The notes under the pieces were generated by a model, which saw nothing but the letters and a program-made list of their open reading frames with translations, made no database searches and was not told where the DNA came from. A stretch of 64,000 bases of DNA from Buchananella hordeovulneris. GTDB taxonomy: Bacteria; Actinomycetota; Actinomycetes; Actinomycetales; Actinomycetaceae. Location of the stretch: contig NZ_MQVS01000005.1 in the NCBI RefSeq assembly GCF_001907235.1, positions 62,001 through 126,000 on the forward strand, in the 5' to 3' direction. The number at the start of each line of letters is the position of its first letter. Positions within the stretch are counted from its first letter, which is position 1. A program made the position numbers and the translations under genes. This document shows positions 18,714 to 27,554 of this stretch, in pieces.

Positions 18714-18837
18714 GATTGCCAATCTGATCGCTACTGTGAGCCGTCTCAATCAACGTCTCCGGTCAGTACAGCTAGCCAGCTGACAGGCGGCGGTCGGCGC
18801 GCGTGGACGGTCGCCGGGCTGCCGGCGGCCGCCGCGC

Positions 18838-19395
18838 CTAGTCGGCGAAAGTCGCTAAGGCCGCAGCCACCAGGTCGGGGGCCAGTTCGGTGCCGCCCCC
18901 CACGGCGTCATCGGAGTCATGGGCGCGCGCCCGCACCGCACACCACGACTCCCCAGTGCGCAACACCCCCACCGCGAGGCGCACGTCCTGCCGCTGCGGG
19001 TGAGACAACAAGAACTCCTCGCGGGCTGTCGGCTCGCTGGGGGCGTCCTGCTCGACCTGCGGCGGCAGCACGAGACGCTCGGCCGTCACCGCCATGCCCG
19101 CCACCGTCGGGGGCCACGCCAACTGGGCCAGTACGGCCCCCAAGTCGTCGCCGAGGTCCGCAGTCTCCTGGGCGATGGCCGTCAGATGTTCCGGATTGTT
19201 CTCCAACTGGGTGCGCAGTTGTGCAGCCATTTCGGCGTCCAACTCGGGCGAGGTGGCCAGCAGTGCCGCCGACTGCACGAGCGCAAACACGCTGATTGAC
19301 CGGTCCCAGCCGAGCTGGGCCACGTGTTGCTCGATCTCGGTGACGGCATGCACGAGGGCAATCTGGCGGGCGGAAGGCAGGGCGGCAGTACTCAT
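18838..19395 (-). CDS. PPA1309-type conserved actinobacterial protein
   Basis: A 185-residue cytoplasmic protein without signal or membrane segment. Beginning MSTAALPSARQIALVHAVTEIEQHVAQLGWDR, a central WPPTVAGMAVTAERLVLPP and a terminal acidic/Asp-rich ATFAD resemble the PPA1309 family, whose function is unknown. The ATG at 19395 is chosen over a longer frame because homologues start there (recalled) and the region upstream is the divergent promoter of the UPF0182 gene. It follows the mobile element directly; before the insertion it lay next to ylbL. Confidence 0.78.
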   Translation of the reverse strand: MSTAALPSARQIALVHAVTEIEQHVAQLGWDRSISVFALVQSAALLATSPELDAEMAAQLRTQLENNPEHLTAIAQETADLGDDLGAVLAQLAWPPTVAGMAVTAERLVLPPQVEQDAPSEPTAREEFLLSHPQRQDVRLAVGVLRTGESWCAVRARAHDSDDAVGGGTELAPDLVAAALATFAD

Positions 19396-19457
19396 GGGGA
19401 CATCATCGCACTGGTTCGTGGGACGATTGTCTCGACTATCGCCATCGAAGGAGCAAC

Positions 19458-22400
19458 GTGAGTTTCTTTTCCGCGCCCGCCTCTGGCCCCGCCCAACCAC
19501 CCCGTCGTCCCCCCACGCGGCCGACGAGACCGGCTGGTCCGCGCCGCCGCAGCGCTCTCGTCCCCACGCTAGTTGTGCTCGGGGTGCTGGCGGCAGGCTT
19601 GCTGCTGGCCGCCAAAGTGTGGACCGAGGTGTTGTGGTTCCGCCAACTGGGCTTCACCCGGGTGTTGCTCGTGGAGTGGGGCGCCAAGGTGGGGCTCTTC
19701 GTCGTCGGTTTCCTCGTGGTGGGGGGAGTGGTGTGGCTGGCCCTGACGCTGGCGCACCGGTCACGTCCGCCTGCCTCGCGTCTCGGGCCGTCCGACGCCG
19801 TCGTCGCCTCCTACCGCAAACAGTTTGAGCCGTTGCGGCGCTTGTCCTTCCTCGGGGTTGCTGCTGCCCTCGGGGTCTTGGGAGGCGTGAACCTGGCCGC
19901 CAACTGGTCGACGGTGCTCACCTTCTGGTACCGCTCCAGCTTTGGGGTAAACGACCCGCAGTTCGGACTAGACATCTCGTTCTTCGTCTTCACGCTGCCG
20001 CTGCTGCGCCTCATCCAGGGCACCCTGCTGACCTTGACGGTGTTGTGCCTGGTGGCGGTGCTCGTCATCCAGTACCTCTACGGCGGCATCTCGGTAGTGG
20101 ATAAGGTGATCTCGCGGGCGGCCTGGGCCCAACTGTCGGTGCTGGCCGCCGTGGCCATGGCCCTCGTCGGCGTGAAGTACTGGCTAGACCGCTACTCCCT
20201 GTTGTTGCGGCAAAACTCGCGGTTTGCGGGGGCGTCGTACTCTGACGTGCACGCGGTGCTGCCGGCCCGGGCCATCCTGGCCGCTATCGCCCTGGTGGTA
20301 GTGGCGCTCTTCGTGACCGCCGTCTTCCGGCAGTCGTGGAAGCTGCCCATCGCGGGCATCGTGGTGATGGTGGCCTCCGGACTGGTCATCGGCACCGCCT
20401 ACCCGGCCATCGTCCAGCGCTTCACCGTCGTGCCCAACGCGCAGGAGGCCGAGGCGCCCTACATTCAGCGCAACATCGACGCCACCTTGGCGGCCTACGG
20501 GTTGCAAAATGTCGAGACGCAGACCTACCAGGCGACGACCACGGCGTCGTCCGGGCAGCTGCGGGAAGACTCCGAATCGACGGCCTCGGTGCGGCTGCTC
20601 GACCCCAACATCATTTCGCCCACCTTCCGGCAACTGCAGCAAAACCGCCAGTACTACGGCTTCTCGCGGGAGCTGAACGTCGACCGGTACCTAGTGGAAG
20701 GCAAGCGGCGCGACACCGTCATCGCGGTGCGGGAACTGAACCAAGACGGCCTGGGGGCCGAGCAGCGCACCTGGGTCAACGACCACACCGTCTACACCCA
20801 CGGCTTCGGAGTGGTGGCCGCCTACGGTAACGCCACCGCCACCGATGGGCGCCCGGCCTTCTGGGAGCAGGGGATCCCCTCGCAGGGTGACCTCGGCGAG
20901 TACGAGCCGCGCGTCTACTTCGGCAAGCACTCTCCGGCCTACTCCATCGTGGGGGCGCCCGAGGGGGCGGCCCCGCAGGAGCTTGACTACCCGGACGACA
21001 AGGCCGCCAACGGGCAGGTAAACACGACCTACAAGGGCGACGGCGGACCGAGCGTCGGCAATTTCTTCCACAAGTTGCTGTTCGCGATGCGGTTTAAGTC
21101 CCTGGAGATCTTGTTCTCCGACCAGGTCAACTCCCACTCCCAGATCCTGTTCGACCGTGACCCGCACGTACGGGTGGCGAAGGTCGCGCCCTGGCTGACG
21201 TTGGACGAGGAGGCCTACCCGGCGGTCGTCGACCGCGACGACAACCCGGCGACCCCGAAGGAACTGGTGTGGATCGTCGATGGTTACACCACCACCAACT
21301 CCTACCCCTACTCGGCGCGTGCCTCGATGTCGGCGCTGGTTAACAGCCAGACCGGCTGGGTCTCGGCCCCGCAGGAAGTCAACTACATTCGCAACTCGGT
21401 CAAGGCCGTCGTCAACGCCTATGACGGCTCGGTCACGCTGTACCAGTGGGACGAGAACGACCCGCTGGTCCGTACCTGGGGCAAGGTCTTTGGTGGCACC
21501 GTCACCCCCTTGTCTGAGGTGTCCGGGGACTTGATGAGCCACTTCCGCTACCCGGAGGATCTCTTCACGGTGCAGCGTGAACTTTTGGGGCGCTACCACG
21601 TCACCGATGCGCGTTCCTTCTACTCCGGGGGTGACTTCTGGAAGCAGCCCGCCGACCCGTCGAACCCGGCTGAGGGCCGCGCCCAGACCCCGTACTACCT
21701 GACGTTGCAGATGCCGGGGCAGGACACCGCCGAATTCTCCCTGACCAGCGTGTTTATCCCGGGCGGTAATGACACCCGCAACGTGTTGACGGGCTTTGTG
21801 GCGGTCGACTCGGAGACGGGCTCGGAGCCCGGCAAGATCCGGGAGGGCTTTGGCAAGATCCGGCTGCTGGAGCTACCGCGCGACTTGACCGTGCCCGGGC
21901 CGGGGCAGGTGAAGAACATCTTCGACTCCACCTCCCGGGTCTCTACCGAATTGAACCTGCTGAGCCAGAACTCCTCCCAGGTGGTGCGCGGTAACCTGCT
22001 CACCCTGCCGGTCGGAGGCGGTCTGCTCTACGTGCAACCGATCTATGTGCAGTCGGCGCAGGGTACCCAGTACCCGCTGCTGCGCAGCGTCCTCGTGGCG
22101 TTTGGGGAACAGGTCGGCTTCGCCCCGACACTGTCCGAGGCGCTCGACCAGGTCTTTGGCGGCGACTCGGGGGCAACCACGGGGCAGGAGACGGTGCCCG
22201 ACGAGGCCCTCGAACCCGAGGAAGGGCAGACGCCCGCACCCGACCAGGGCACTGCGCCGGGTGGTACCACCACCGTGGATGCGGGCGCAGCGGCGCGCCT
22301 CGAGCAGGCGCTGCAGCGGGCGGCCGCCGCCATGAAGCAGTCCGACGAGGCGATGCGGGCAGGGGACTGGACCGCCTATGGGCAGGCGCAGGACGCGCTA

Positions 22401-22493
22401 GACAAGGCCCTGCAGGAGGCCTTCGCGGCGCAGGCGGAGCTTGGGGGCCAGGCGACGCCCGCCCCGACCCCGGCGCCGACCCCGGCGGGCTGA
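19458..22493 (+). CDS. UPF0182 family integral membrane protein
   Basis: A 1011-residue membrane protein of unknown function, conserved in actinobacteria (mycobacterial Rv3193c type). After a Pro-rich cytoplasmic start there are about seven membrane segments within residues 33-310, then a large extracytoplasmic domain (about 320-880) with family blocks such as EAPYIQRNIDATLAAYGL, VDRYLVEGKRRDTVIAVREL and DGYTTTNSYPYS. The C-terminus is acidic/Pro-rich, followed by an Ala-rich helix resembling a coiled coil. The GTG start has GAAGGAG upstream. A strong hairpin follows the gene. Confidence 0.93.
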   Translation: MSFFSAPASGPAQPPRRPPTRPTRPAGPRRRSALVPTLVVLGVLAAGLLLAAKVWTEVLWFRQLGFTRVLLVEWGAKVGLFVVGFLVVGGVVWLALTLAHRSRPPASRLGPSDAVVASYRKQFEPLRRLSFLGVAAALGVLGGVNLAANWSTVLTFWYRSSFGVNDPQFGLDISFFVFTLPLLRLIQGTLLTLTVLCLVAVLVIQYLYGGISVVDKVISRAAWAQLSVLAAVAMALVGVKYWLDRYSLLLRQNSRFAGASYSDVHAVLPARAILAAIALVVVALFVTAVFRQSWKLPIAGIVVMVASGLVIGTAYPAIVQRFTVVPNAQEAEAPYIQRNIDATLAAYGLQNVETQTYQATTTASSGQLREDSESTASVRLLDPNIISPTFRQLQQNRQYYGFSRELNVDRYLVEGKRRDTVIAVRELNQDGLGAEQRTWVNDHTVYTHGFGVVAAYGNATATDGRPAFWEQGIPSQGDLGEYEPRVYFGKHSPAYSIVGAPEGAAPQELDYPDDKAANGQVNTTYKGDGGPSVGNFFHKLLFAMRFKSLEILFSDQVNSHSQILFDRDPHVRVAKVAPWLTLDEEAYPAVVDRDDNPATPKELVWIVDGYTTTNSYPYSARASMSALVNSQTGWVSAPQEVNYIRNSVKAVVNAYDGSVTLYQWDENDPLVRTWGKVFGGTVTPLSEVSGDLMSHFRYPEDLFTVQRELLGRYHVTDARSFYSGGDFWKQPADPSNPAEGRAQTPYYLTLQMPGQDTAEFSLTSVFIPGGNDTRNVLTGFVAVDSETGSEPGKIREGFGKIRLLELPRDLTVPGPGQVKNIFDSTSRVSTELNLLSQNSSQVVRGNLLTLPVGGGLLYVQPIYVQSAQGTQYPLLRSVLVAFGEQVGFAPTLSEALDQVFGGDSGATTGQETVPDEALEPEEGQTPAPDQGTAPGGTTTVDAGAAARLEQALQRAAAAMKQSDEAMRAGDWTAYGQAQDALDKALQEAFAAQAELGGQATPAPTPAPTPAG

Positions 22494-22528
22494 GGCGGGG
22501 CGGCCTGCCGCCCGCAGGCCGACGAGGC

Positions 22529-22562
22529 AGGGCGGGGAGCCACATGCGTGGTTCCCCGCCCT
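22529..22562 (+). terminator. Hairpin after the UPF0182 gene
   Basis: A 15-bp stem with one G-U pair (22529-22543 with 22548-22562) around the 4-nt loop ATGC, 36 nt beyond the stop. GC-rich and without a T tract. Confidence 0.6.
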
Positions 22563-22674
22563 CGTGTTGTGGCCGCCTGCCCAGCGTTGGGGCTGCCCGC
22601 TCGGCGCTGTGAGGCACGCTACGGCTGGGCGACTTGCGTGGGGGAGGCAGGGTGTCGTAAGCTATTTCAGCCGA

Positions 22675-22748
22675 CGCGGGGTGGAGCAGCTCGGTAGCTC
22701 GCCGGGCTCATAACCCGGAGGTCGCAGGTTCAAATCCTGTCCCCGCTA
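22675..22748 (+). tRNA. tRNA-fMet (initiator), anticodon CAT
   Basis: A complete cloverleaf without encoded CCA. The acceptor arm begins CGCGGGG and lacks a Watson-Crick 1-72 pair (C1 opposite T72), the anticodon stem has the GGG/CCC initiator pairs around CTCATAA, and the T-arm is GGTTCAAATCC. The anticodon is at 22709-22711. These traits mark the initiator rather than elongator tRNA-Met. Confidence 0.95.
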
Positions 22749-22754
22749 CTAAAC

Positions 22755-22788
22755 AAATCGCGGACCCTGAAGGGTCCGCGATTTTTTC
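22755..22788 (+). terminator. Rho-independent terminator after tRNA-fMet
   Basis: A perfect 14-bp stem (22755-22768 with 22771-22784) with a 2-nt centre followed by a T run (ATTTTTTC), seven nt after the tRNA. The region from here to 23014 shows no recognisable gene. Confidence 0.92.
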
Positions 22789-23014
22789 GTGCCTGGGAAT
22801 GGGGTAGGGGCAGAGTGCGGGCACCGCCGCACAGGAGGTGTCTGCTCCCGCTTGCCTGGCGCGGGCTCGATTGTTGGTCGGCTGAAGGGTGATCTCAGCG
22901 CCAAGCGTCGACAGTTAAGAACGGGCGCAAACCGCTGTGTGGTCGGTGCTTTGCCTTAGGGGTCTGCGAGGTGCGCAACGGTCAGTGTCGACCTCGCCGA
23001 TCCTCATCGCACCC

Positions 23015-23190
23015 CACCATCATGTCGTTGGTTCACCACCATGCCCTTAATGCACCACCATGCCCTTAAACCACTGAAATAAGAGCATGGTGGTGCATTA
23101 AGGGCATGGTGGTGCCGCAAGCGCATGGTGGTGGCGGTGGTCAAGGCGGCGTAAGGGCATGACGGTGCGGCAAGGGCATGGTGGTGCGGC
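23015..23190. repeat. Palindromic 19-bp array, copy B
   Basis: Three units of the CACCACCATGCCCTTAAYG type begin at 23015, 23034 and 23053. The core ACCACTGAAAT follows, then three inverted units begin at 23081, 23100 and 23119; after 15 nt of unrelated sequence two more begin at 23153 and 23172. The core is the reverse complement of the one in copy C, so this element points the other way. It lies between the tRNA terminator and the promoter of the next tetR gene, inside an 850-bp gene-poor stretch. Confidence 0.87.
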
Positions 23191-23265
23191 GACCTGCTGG
23201 CCACCCCCGGGAGCCGCAGTGGCCGCGCTCGTTCACCGCAACATCACATTGTGCGAGCTGACCCC

Positions 23266-23313
23266 TTGTCCAGGCTGCTCCCTCCCCGTACTATTAGACC
23301 GACGGTCGGTCTG
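23266..23313 (+). promoter_or_regulatory. Promoter and TetR operator of the efflux operon
   Basis: A -35-like TTGTCC (23266-23271) and a -10-like TACTAT (23290-23295) are separated by 18 bp. A 17-bp palindrome, AGACCGACGGTCGGTCT (23297-23313, perfect but for the centre base), follows at the expected transcription start. An AGGAGG site and the tetR ATG come next, so the operator is well placed for autorepression. Confidence 0.75.
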
Positions 23314-23343
23314 TAGTGGGTCGCGGCAGGATAGGAGGCAATC

Positions 23344-23958
23344 ATGCGTGTGAGAAAGACCGCGGACGCGCGCCGGGAAGAAATCCTGGACGCCGCGCAG
23401 CAGCTGTTCATTACCAAGGGCTTCCAGGCGAGCACCATGGAAGACATTTTGCGAGCTGTGGGAATCGCCAAGGGCACTCTCTACCACCACTTCCGCAGCA
23501 AGGAAGAGATACTCCGCCAGATCGTGGCCCGCTTCGTGCGTGACTACGCCGAACGAGCGCAACAAATTGCTGACAGCCCTGCCCCCGCGCCCGAGCGGCT
23601 ACTAGCGGCCCTGGCCGCGGGGCGAGCCGCAGGGGCCGATGCCGAGCTCATCGACGAGTTTCATGCCGCGGGGAACGCCGAGTTCCATGTGCTGTCTGTC
23701 GTGGAAGTGGTCCGCGCCCTCGCCCCCATCGTCGCCCGCATCATTGAAGACGGGGTCGCCGAACAGGCGTTCCACACCGACCAGCCCCGCGAAGTTGCCG
23801 AGATCATCCTGGTCTCGGCTGGGGTGCTGCTCGACGAGGGATTCTTCGTCGGCGACCAAGCGGAACAACCCCGCCGCTTGCAAGGGCTGATTTTCGCTAC
23901 CGAGACGCTCCTTGGATGCCCGCGCGGCAGCTTGGCGCAGCTAGCGGGGCAACAATGA
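23344..23958 (+). CDS. TetR family regulator of the efflux operon
   Basis: A 204-residue repressor. The N-terminal HTH reads ILDAAQQLFITKGF, then MEDILRAVGIAKGTLYHHF and KEEILRQIVARF; the C-terminal ligand domain is divergent. AGGAGG precedes the ATG. A near-perfect 17-bp palindrome just upstream (23297-23313) is its probable operator. The stop overlaps the MFS start (ATGA), so it heads a four-gene operon with an MFS transporter, an FtsX-type permease and an ABC ATPase; the inducer is unknown. Confidence 0.9.
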   Translation: MRVRKTADARREEILDAAQQLFITKGFQASTMEDILRAVGIAKGTLYHHFRSKEEILRQIVARFVRDYAERAQQIADSPAPAPERLLAALAAGRAAGADAELIDEFHAAGNAEFHVLSVVEVVRALAPIVARIIEDGVAEQAFHTDQPREVAEIILVSAGVLLDEGFFVGDQAEQPRRLQGLIFATETLLGCPRGSLAQLAGQQ

Positions 23959-25250
23959 AACCGTTCCTGTTGCTGGTAGGCGGGGCGCTGATAAATGCGC
24001 TCGGCACCGGCATGACCGCATTCGCCTTGGCTGTCGTCATGTTTCAGGCGCACGGGTCGGCGAGCCTGGTGGCGGCGGTGCAACTGTGTGGGCTGGGGCC
24101 CATTGTGTTGCTGGCTCCGCTCGCGGGTGCCCTGGCCGACCGCTACGACCGCCGCACCATGATGTTGCTGGGGGACGGCGGCTCCCTGCTGGGCCTAGCC
24201 ATCGTCTTCGTGGCCGCGCAGGCCCCGCAGCCCTCGCCCCTACCGGTACTTGTCGGCGTGACGCTAGCGGCCACCTTCGCCTCCTTGACGGAACCTGCGT
24301 TGCGCGCCAGCGTCACTGACTTGCTGCCGCAGTCCCGCTACCAGCAGGCGGCCGGGATGCTGCAACTGGCTGGGGCCGCCAAATTTCTCCTCGCCCCCGC
24401 GTTGGCCGGGCTGCTGCTCCCGACAGCGGGCTTGGCCACCATCCTCGCGTTGGATGCCGCCACCTGCCTAGTGACCGTGGCCTGCACCGCCGTCGTCCGC
24501 CGGGCACTAGCGAACGCGCCCCGCCCGGACGACGTCCCCGCGGACACCGCCCAACCCCACGCCTGGCGAGCAATACTCGCCACCCCGCTATTGCGCGGCC
24601 TGCTGCTGCGCCTGACCTTGGTCACCTTTGCCATCGGCTGCCTGCAGACCCTCTTCAAGCCCATGCTGCTTCCCCACTTCGGCCCCCGGGTACTGGGAAC
24701 CCTCGAATCGGGGATCGCCCTCGGGCTGCTGCTCGGGGCGGTGGCACTCAGCTTGGCCCCTGCATTTCCGCCCCTCCACCTGTTGCGGGCCGCGCTGGCA
24801 TTGGCCGGACTGGCTATGTGCGCCCTCGGCCTGTGGCCCGCGCTGGCCTGGGTGGCGGCCTGGGGTCTGCTCTTCTTCTTGGGCCTATCCGGGGCGAACG
24901 CGGCCGCCGAGGTGCTGGTGCGGCGGCAAGTGGACAACTCCGTGCAGGCCCGCGCCTGGGGCCTGATCAGCCTGTTGACCCAAAGCGGCTACCTGCTGGC
25001 CTATCCGCTGGCGGGCTTCCTCGCCGACCACGTGCTGACCCCCCGCCTGCAAGTCGGCGGCGCGTGGGCAAACACCCTGGGCGCCGTCTTCGGCACCGGC
25101 CCTGGCCGGGGAGCAGCTGTGCTCGTCACCGCCCTGGGACTCGTGGTTGTCCTGACCGCTGCCCGCCGCTTGCCTGCCGCCAGCGGGCAAGCGCCCATGT
25201 CCACCCATGTGAAAGGTCAAGATAATGCTCGGTCGTCTGCTCACTGCTGA
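23955..25250 (+). CDS. Major facilitator superfamily efflux transporter
   Basis: A 431-residue inner-membrane transporter with about 12 hydrophobic segments. The loop 2-3 signature appears as LADRYDRRTMML. The ATG at 23955 overlaps the TetR stop; an in-frame GTG/ATG further up would lie inside tetR. The last residues are polar and overlap the next gene by 26 nt. Resembles MFS drug or metabolite exporters regulated by TetR proteins; the substrate is unknown. Confidence 0.88.
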   Translation: MKPFLLLVGGALINALGTGMTAFALAVVMFQAHGSASLVAAVQLCGLGPIVLLAPLAGALADRYDRRTMMLLGDGGSLLGLAIVFVAAQAPQPSPLPVLVGVTLAATFASLTEPALRASVTDLLPQSRYQQAAGMLQLAGAAKFLLAPALAGLLLPTAGLATILALDAATCLVTVACTAVVRRALANAPRPDDVPADTAQPHAWRAILATPLLRGLLLRLTLVTFAIGCLQTLFKPMLLPHFGPRVLGTLESGIALGLLLGAVALSLAPAFPPLHLLRAALALAGLAMCALGLWPALAWVAAWGLLFFLGLSGANAAAEVLVRRQVDNSVQARAWGLISLLTQSGYLLAYPLAGFLADHVLTPRLQVGGAWANTLGAVFGTGPGRGAAVLVTALGLVVVLTAARRLPAASGQAPMSTHVKGQDNARSSAHC

Positions 25251-27552
25251 TCTGCGGCGGCGTCGCGCCGTCTCGGCCAGCCTGCTCGCCCTGGTCACCC
25301 TCGCGGCCACGCTCGTGGCCACCGGTGTTGGTTTGATTCTGCGCACCGCCGCGGCCATCGACGGGCTGTGGGCGGCCGCCCAGCCGCCCGACGCGGTGCA
25401 GATGACCACCGGCGAGGTAGACCCGCAGGCCATCGACGAGTGGGTAGCCACCCGCGCGGACGTGGCCGACCACCAGGTCATCACCACCTTGCCCGTGGCA
25501 GGCGCCAGCCTCACGATCAACGGACGCTCCCAGGCCGAATCGGTGCTGGAACCCGCCTTCGTCACCCCCTCGCCGCGTTTCGACTTCCTGGTCGATGCGC
25601 AGGGACGACCGGTAGATCCTGCGCCGGGCGAGGTCGTGCTGCCCGTCTACTACCTAGACACGGGCGCGGCCCAGGTGGGAGACAAGATCGAGGTGGCCAG
25701 CGCGGCTGGCCCCGTGCACCTGACCGTGCGTGACTTTGCCCGCGATGCCCAGATGAACCCGTCCCTGGTCACCTCCAAGCGCCTGGTGGTGCACGCCGAC
25801 GACTTCACCCGCCTGCACGGCCAACTGGGCCCCACCGAACACCTGGTGGAGTTCCGTCTCCACCCTGGCAACAGCGCCAAGGCCCTGCTCGACGACTACG
25901 CCGCTGCCGGACTGCCCGCCACCGGCATCGCCTTGGACGGTTCCGTGTTCTGGCTCATGAACGGACTGACCACCATGCTGGTGGCGGTTGTGGCGCTGTT
26001 GGCGGCACTGCTGCTGGTAGCGGCCGCCGTCGTCGCCCTGCGCTACGCCCTGCTGGCCGCCGTCGAGGCCGACGTCCGCCAAGTGGCAACGCTGCAGGCC
26101 ATCGGGGCCCCCACCCGTTTCGTCTCTCGGCTCTACCTGACGAAGTACGCCGCCCTGATCGGGGCGGGGGCACTGCTAGGTTGTTTGTCCGCCCTGCCCC
26201 TGACCCGCGCTATGGACCGCACTGTGTTGCTGTACCTGGGCCAGCCGCCGTTCACCTGGTCCCAGGTGTGGGGACCGGTAGGGGTGGTGGCGCTCCTCAG
26301 CCTGCTGGTGCTTGCCACCTGCTGGCTGGCGCTGCGGCAATTGCGCAAGCTGCCCGTGGTGGAGGCGCTGCGGCGCGGCACGCTAGCCAAGGTGCGGGTG
26401 CGGCGTTCGCGCAGCCGGTTGGTGCGCGCGCGGTTGTCCGTGCCGACGTGGCTGGGGTTGCGCTCGGCCTTGGCGCGAGGCAGTGGCCTATTGGTGGCCA
26501 TTTTGGCGACCGCCCTGACGATCATGGTGGTGCCCGCCAACGTCGCCTCTACCTTCGCCCACCCCGACTTTGCCTCGTACATTGGCGTGGGAGCGGGAGC
26601 GGATGTGCGCCTTGATGTGCGGGAGGGCGACGTCGACTTCGCTGCGCTGACCGAGCAGCTGTCCGCCGACCCGCAGGTCACCAAGACGGCCGCCCTGGTC
26701 AGCCGCCAATACGAGATGCTCTCCAGCGACGGGCAGTGGGAGACCGTGGTTGTCGAGGGTGGGGAGCACGCCACCTTCCCGTTGCGCTACCAGAGCGGTG
26801 GTGCCCCCACCACGCCCACCGAGATCGCGCTGTCAGCTAACCAAGCCGACGCTGTGGGCGCCGAGGTCGGGCAGCAGGTGCAGCTGCGGGCCGTGCAGAC
26901 CGGCCCCGCCGAACCGCCCGCTAGCACGCTGACCGTCTCCGGTATCTACCAGGATCTCACCAACGGCGGGCGCACCGCGAAGGGAGAACCGGCGGTGGCG
27001 GCCCCGCCGGTGTGGCAGCTGGCCTACGTGGCGTTGGCCGCCGACGTCGACCCGGCCACCTGGGCAGCCCAGATGCGTGCCGCCTATCCCTCCATCAAGG
27101 TCACCGAGATCGCCCGCTACGCGGACCAGACGCTGGGGGCCACCAGCCGCCAGCTGAGTGTTGTCGCCACGGTGGCCTGCGGCGCTGCCCTAGCCCTGGC
27201 CTTCCTCATTACGGCGCTGTTTACCGTGCTCAGTGTGGCCCGCAGCCGCGCCGATATTGCCCTGCAGCGGGCCCTGGGGATGCGGCGGCGCGACATAGCT
27301 GGCCAATTCCTGCTGCGCACGGGCGTGCTGGCACTGGTCGGTATCGGCATCGGCCAGTTGGTGTCCCTCACCCTCGGGCAGCGTGCTTTCGCCGCGTTGT
27401 TGGGCTCCTTTGGGGCCCCCGGCGTGCGCTTCTTGCCAACAGCATGGGTGGTGTGGGGCGTCCTGCCCGCCGCGCTGTTGTTAACCACTTTGGCGGCGGT
27501 CGGCCTGGCCCTGCGTCCCGTGCGCACCAGCAAACTTCTAGGAGAGGAATAA
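25225..27552 (+). CDS. FtsX-type ABC transporter permease, two-module
   Basis: A 775-residue membrane protein. One N-terminal membrane segment (about 15-38) is followed by an extracytoplasmic MacB-like domain, a first three-helix FtsX module (about 245-375), a second anchor and external domain (about 410-640), and a second FtsX module ending at the C-terminus (about 645-770, with ALGMRRRDIAGQFLLRTG). The architecture is that of BceB/MacB-like permeases in antimicrobial peptide or lipid export. AAAGG precedes the ATG, inside the end of the MFS gene. Its ATPase follows 2 nt later. Confidence 0.9.
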   Translation: MLGRLLTADLRRRRAVSASLLALVTLAATLVATGVGLILRTAAAIDGLWAAAQPPDAVQMTTGEVDPQAIDEWVATRADVADHQVITTLPVAGASLTINGRSQAESVLEPAFVTPSPRFDFLVDAQGRPVDPAPGEVVLPVYYLDTGAAQVGDKIEVASAAGPVHLTVRDFARDAQMNPSLVTSKRLVVHADDFTRLHGQLGPTEHLVEFRLHPGNSAKALLDDYAAAGLPATGIALDGSVFWLMNGLTTMLVAVVALLAALLLVAAAVVALRYALLAAVEADVRQVATLQAIGAPTRFVSRLYLTKYAALIGAGALLGCLSALPLTRAMDRTVLLYLGQPPFTWSQVWGPVGVVALLSLLVLATCWLALRQLRKLPVVEALRRGTLAKVRVRRSRSRLVRARLSVPTWLGLRSALARGSGLLVAILATALTIMVVPANVASTFAHPDFASYIGVGAGADVRLDVREGDVDFAALTEQLSADPQVTKTAALVSRQYEMLSSDGQWETVVVEGGEHATFPLRYQSGGAPTTPTEIALSANQADAVGAEVGQQVQLRAVQTGPAEPPASTLTVSGIYQDLTNGGRTAKGEPAVAAPPVWQLAYVALAADVDPATWAAQMRAAYPSIKVTEIARYADQTLGATSRQLSVVATVACGAALALAFLITALFTVLSVARSRADIALQRALGMRRRDIAGQFLLRTGVLALVGIGIGQLVSLTLGQRAFAALLGSFGAPGVRFLPTAWVVWGVLPAALLLTTLAAVGLALRPVRTSKLLGEE

Positions 27553-27554
27553 AC

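Larger units (their letters stand above)
16125..18770. mobile_element. IS481-type element with TetR-cupin-DUF4865 cargo
   Basis: A 2646-bp element. Its ends are perfect 20-bp inverted repeats beginning TGTACTGACC (16125-16144 and 18751-18770). Both flanks carry the direct 6-bp GCTAGC (16119-16124 and 18771-18776), which fits a target-site duplication, although the motif is itself a palindrome. It holds four minus-strand genes in the order tetR, cupin, DUF4865, transposase. Ordinary IS481 members are about 1-1.3 kb with only a transposase, so the upper 1.6 kb is passenger DNA. I see no internal copy of the terminal repeat next to the transposase, so the cargo appears integral rather than lying between two ISs. 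Confidence 0.85.

Noticed and set aside
16125-18770. Composite transposon with two insertion sequences
   Set aside because: Only one transposase and one pair of terminal repeats are present, with no internal repeat copy beside the transposase.
23004-23204. Short open frames with His-His-His-Ala-Leu-Asn peptides over the repeat arrays
   Set aside because: They arise from the repeat unit read in passing; 19 is not a multiple of three, so no repeated peptide is maintained, and no ribosome sites fit.
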